Source: Rhytidiadelphus loreus (taxonomy: Eukaryota; Streptophyta; Bryopsida; Hypnales; Hylocomiaceae). Taken from it: a DNA stretch of 64,000 nt. Both the position numbers and the translations under genes were made by a program. The notes beneath the pieces were generated by a model. It worked only from the letters and a program-made list of their open reading frames with translations, was not told where the DNA came from and searched no databases. Location of the stretch: assembly GCA_947034895.1 (NCBI GenBank), contig OX344765.1:45947001-46011000 (forward strand), read 5' to 3'. Within the stretch, counting starts at the first letter, position 1; each line of letters opens with the position of its first letter. This document shows, one piece after another, positions 60,201 through 64,000 of this stretch.

Positions 60201-63200
60201 GCCTCCACAATTTGGAAGATTTAAATCTTCATGGAAGTGGAATCCAAACGTTACCCAAATCTTTGGGAACATTAAGCAAGTTGAAAGTGTTGAATCTTGA
60301 ATCGTGTCGTGAGTTGAAGGAGCTACCAGATTCATTGGAGGGCCTCCACAATTTGGAAGATTTAAATCTTTATGGAAGTGGAATCCAAACGTTACCCAAA
60401 TCTTTGGGAACATTAAGCAAGTTGAAAGTGTTGAATCTTGAATCGTGTCGTGAGTTGAAGGAGCTACCAGATTCATTGGAAGGCCTCCACAATTTGGAAG
60501 ACTTAAATCTTTGTGAGAGTGGAATCCAAACGTTACCCAAATCTTTGAGAACATTGAGCAAGTTGAAAGTGTTGAATCTAAAGTGGTGTGGTGAATTGAA
60601 GGAGCTACCAGATTCATTGGAGGGCCTCCACAATTTGGAAGATTTAAATCTTTATGGAAGTGGAATCCAAACGTTACCCAAATCTTTGGGAACATTGAGC
60701 AAGTTGAAAGTGTTGAATCTAAAGTGGTGTGGTGAATTGAAGGAGCTACCAAATTCATTGGAGGGCCTCCACAATTTGGAAGATTTAAATCTTCATGGAA
60801 GTGGAATCCAAACGTTATCCAAATCTTTGGGAACATTGAACAAGTTGAAAGTGTTGAATCTAAAGTGGTGTGATGAGCTGAAGGAGCTACCAAATTCATT
60901 GGAGGGCCTCCACAATTTGGAAGACTTAAATCTTTGTGAGAGTGGAATCCAAACGTTGCCCAAATCTTTGGGAACATTGAGCAAGTTGAATGTGTTGAAT
61001 CTCGAATCCTGTGGTGAGCTAAAGGAGCTACCAGATTCATTAGAGGGCCTCCACAATTTGGAAGACTTGAATCTTTATGGGAGTGGAATCCAAACGTTAT
61101 CCAAATCTTTGGGGACATTGAGCAAGTTGAAAGTGTTGAATCTCAAATTCTGTGGTAAACTGAAGGAGCTACCGGATTCATTGGAGGGCCTCCACAATTT
61201 GGAAGATTTAAATCTTCATGGAAGTGGAATCCAAACGTTACCCAAATCTTTGGGAACATTAAGCAAGTTGAAAGTGTTGAATCTTGAATCGTGTCGTGAG
61301 TTGAAGGAGCTACCAGATTCATTGGAGGGCCTCCACAATTTGGAAGATTTAAATCTTTATGGAAGTGGAATCCAAACGTTACCCAAATCTTTGGGAACAT
61401 TAAGCAAGTTGAAAGTGTTGAATCTTGAATCGTGTCGTGAGTTGAAGGAGCTACCAGATTCATTGGAAGGCCTCCACAATTTGGAAGACTTAAATCTTTG
61501 TGAGAGTGGAATCCAAACGTTACCCAAATCTTTGAGAACATTGAGCAAGTTGAAAGTGTTGAATCTAAAGTGGTGTGGTGAATTGAAGGAGCTACCAGAT
61601 TCATTGGAGGGCCTCCACAATTTGGAAGATTTAAATCTTTATGGAAGTGGAATCCAAACGTTACCCAAATCTTTGGGAACATTGAGCAAGTTGAAAGTGT
61701 TGAATCTAAAGTGGTGTGGTGAATTGAAGGAGCTACCAAATTCATTGGAGGGCCTCCACAATTTGGAAGATTTAAATCTTCATGGAAGTGGAATCCAAAC
61801 GTTATCCAAATCTTTGGGAACATTGAACAAGTTGAAAGTGTTGAATCTAAAGTGGTGTGATGAGCTGAAGGAGCTACCAAATTCATTGGAGGGCCTCCAC
61901 AATTTGGAAGACTTAAATCTTTGTGAGAGTGGAATCCAAACGTTGCCCAAATCTTTGGGAACATTGAGCAAGTTGAATGTGTTGAATCTCGAATCCTGTG
62001 GTGAGCTAAAGGAGCTACCAGATTCATTAGAGGGCCTCCACAATTTGGAAGACTTGAATCTTTATGGGAGTGGAATCCAAACGTTATCCAAATCTTTGGG
62101 GACATTGAGCAAGTTGAAAGTGTTGAATCTCAAATTCTGTGGTAAACTGAAGGAGCTACCAGATTCATTGGAGGGCCTCCACAATTTGGAAGATTTAAAT
62201 CTTCATGGAAGTGGAATCCAAACGTTATCCAAATCTTTGGGAACATTGAGCAAGTTGAAAGTGTTGAATCTAAAGTGGTGTGATGAGCTAAAGGAGCTAC
62301 CAGATTCATTGGAGGGCCTCCACAATTTGGAAGACTTAAATCTTTATGGGAGTGGAATCCAAACGTTGCCCAAATCTTTGGGAACATTGAGCAAGTTGAA
62401 AGTGTTGAATCTCGAATCCTGTGGTAAGCTAAAGGAGCTACCAGATTCATTAGAGGGCCTCCACAATTTGGAAGACTTAAATCTTGAAGAGAGTGGAATC
62501 CAAACGTTATCCAAATCTTTGGGAACATTGAGCAAGTTGAAAGTGTTGAATCTCGAATCCTGTGGTAAGCTAAAGGAGCTACCAGATACATTGGAGGGCC
62601 TCCACAATTTGGAAGACTTAAATCTTAAAGAGAGTGGAATCCAAACGTTACCCAAATCTTCGAGAACATTGAGCAAGTTGAAAGTGTTGAATCTCGAATC
62701 CTGTGGTGAGCTAAAGGAGCTACCAGATTCATTGGAGGGCCTCCACAATTTGGAAGACTTAAATCTTTATCGGAATGGAATCCAAACGTTGCCCAAATCT
62801 TTGGGAACATTGAGCAAGTTGAAAGTGTTGAATCTAAAGTGGTGTGGTGAGCTGAAGGACCTACTAGATTCATTGGAAGGCTGTCACAATTTGGAAGACT
62901 TGAATCTTTATGGGAGTGGAATCCAAACGTTATCCAAATCTTTGGGAACATTGAGCAAGTTGAAAGTGTTGAATCTCAAATTCTATGGTAAACTGAAGGA
63001 GCTACCAGATTCATTGGAGGGCCTCTACAATTTGGAAGACTTAAATCTTTATGGGAGTGGAATCCAAACGTTACCCAAATCTTTGGGAACATTAAGCAAG
63101 TTGCAAATGTTGAATCTCGAATCGTGTCTTGAGTTGAAGGACCTACCAGATTCATTGGAAGGCCTCTACAATTTGGAAGACTTGAATCTTTATGGGAGTG

Positions 63201-63607
63201 GAATCCAAACGATACCCAAATCTTTGGGTACATTGAGCAAGTTGAAAGTGTTGAATCTCGAATCCTGTGGTGAGCTGAAGGAGCTACCAGATTCATTGGA
63301 GGGCCTCTACAATTTGGAAGACTTAAATCTTTATGGGAGTGGAATCCAAACGTTACCTAAATCTTTGGGAACATTGAGCAACTTGAAAGTGTTGAATCTA
63401 GGGTCGTGTATTGAGCTTAAGAATTTATCAAATTCATTGGAAGGCCTCTACAAGTTGGAGGACTTAAATCTTGAAGATAGTGGAATCCAAACGTTATCCA
63501 AATCTTTGGGTACATTGAGCATGTTGAAAGTGTTGAATATTGGAAGGTGTGTTGAACTTAAGGAGCTACCAAATTCATTGGAAGGCCTCTACAATTTAGA
63601 AGAATAA
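57229..63607 (+). CDS. TNL2: TIR-NB-LRR immune receptor with giant LRR array, mutated splice acceptor
   Basis: Predicted exons are 57229-57307, 57473-57926, 58030-59140 and an LRR exon ending at the TAA at 63605-63607. The TIR exon reads NVFISHRGPDVKTGF (Asn replaces the usual Asp before VFIS) and SEWCMKEL with the expected catalytic Glu. NB-ARC motifs are all present: GMGGIGKST, ILLVLDDVHD, CGGVPLVLK and CMHDHL. The LRR exon is open from before 59426 for about 1390 codons. The acceptor used in TNL1 (TTTGCAG) reads TTTGCAA here. An AG at 59403-59404 would add 11 in-frame residues, giving about 1948 residues in total. The next AG downstream (59446-59447) would shift the frame and stop after five codons. 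The gene may therefore produce a full receptor, a truncated TIR-NB protein, or both. Confidence 0.8.
59685..63607 (+). repeat. 141-bp LRR tandem array, 28 units, with a 987-bp block duplication
   Basis: Each unit encodes two LRRs over 47 residues, following LPKSLGTLSKLKVLNLESC and ELPDSLEGLHNLEDLNLYGS. Counting the GIQT that closes each unit gives 27 complete units plus a last partial one. Units 4-10 and 11-17 share the same order of variants before GIQT (HGS, YGS, CES, YGS, HGS, CES, YGS). The DNA of about 60190-61176 repeats at about 61177-62163 with almost no difference, an offset of 987 bases (7 x 141). Unequal crossing-over is the likely cause. Confidence 0.9.
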
Positions 63608-64000
63608 GATCTCAAAGAAATTGGAATTGATAGTTATCCAACTCTTGGAAGGTTGAGTAAGTTGAAAGTATGGAATTTAGTCTGGTGTGGTAATCTTCAA
63701 GAGCTACTAGATTCATTAGGATGCCTCAAAAATCTAAAAAATTTATAGCTTGAAAGAAGGGGAATTTGTAGATTACCAAAATCTTTGACAGTGTTGAGTA
63801 AGTTGAAAGTATAAAGTTTAGGTTGTTGTGGTGAGCTTGTATAGGTACTTCAAGAATTTGAAGACTTAAGTTAGACCTTCAATTCAATTCATTCCGAAGT
63901 TTATCCAAATCTTCTAAAAATTTGAATAAGTTAAAAGGGTTGGCTCTAGGATATGGTGGTAAACTCATGGAGCTACCTGATTTGGTTGGAGGACTCCAAA
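63608..64000 (+). pseudogene. Degenerate LRR tail after TNL2
   Basis: Colinear with 26531-26990 after TNL1 and similarly broken, for example LSKLKVWNLV and LMELPDLVGGLQN readings with stops. The window ends inside it. Confidence 0.6.

Noticed and set aside
60087..62105. Long minus-strand open frames (up to 343 codons) across the LRR array
   Set aside because: They are antisense shadows of the 141-bp repeat. Because the unit length is a multiple of three, one open unit makes every unit open. The plus strand has the LRR consensus and continuity with the NB-ARC gene.

Overview
This window looks like nuclear DNA of a land plant. It is AT-rich and dominated by transposons. It carries a TIR-NB-LRR (TNL) immune receptor family, a plant-type F-box/kelch-like gene pair, remnants of the plant form of RNA polymerase subunit 3, and short TTTAGGG-type telomeric tracts. 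The style of the F-box and TNL proteins suggests a seed-free plant such as a bryophyte, but the sequence alone does not fix the lineage. There are no bacterial operons, no CRISPR array and no RNA gene that I could recognise.

The layout is explained by three overlapping copies of one segment. Copy A (about 2786-26990) runs: RPB3-like pseudogene, interspersed repeats, an unidentified gene fragment, then TNL1. Copy B (about 36586-42390) carries only the left part: RPB3 pseudogene, repeats and the gene fragment. Copy C (about 47755 to the window end) carries only the right part: gene fragment and TNL2. Between B and C lie an intact F-box gene (45888-44731, minus strand) and a broken paralogue (about 43804-42524). 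From 28.8 to 36.6 kb I see only AT-rich, gene-free DNA with a few small elements.

Comparing the three copies exposes several insertions with an empty counterpart. A 5.16-kb TG...CA LTR-like element (3526-8683) sits in the intron of RPB3 copy A. A hAT element with an almost intact transposase (49285-54023) sits in copy C and is flanked by a perfect 8-bp target duplication. A 1.02-kb Mutator-like element has a 9-bp duplication, a 224-bp MULE-type MITE has a 9-10-bp duplication, and a 396-bp Tourist-like MITE is flanked by TTA. The least expected is a family of non-coding elements flanked by TTAA with CCCCTAAAGG-like ends. It behaves like piggyBac-type insertions, and an exact empty site for one member is visible inside the window.

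The two TNL genes share exon structure and about 95 percent or more of their sequence, but each is damaged differently. TNL1 has a good LRR-exon splice acceptor but two nonsense codons at the start of its LRR domain. TNL2 has a 1390-codon open LRR exon with 28 near-identical 47-residue double repeats, seven of which were recently duplicated as a block, but its ancestral acceptor AG is mutated to AA. TNL2 could be rescued by an in-frame AG 33 bases upstream. Whether either locus makes a full receptor is the main functional question.
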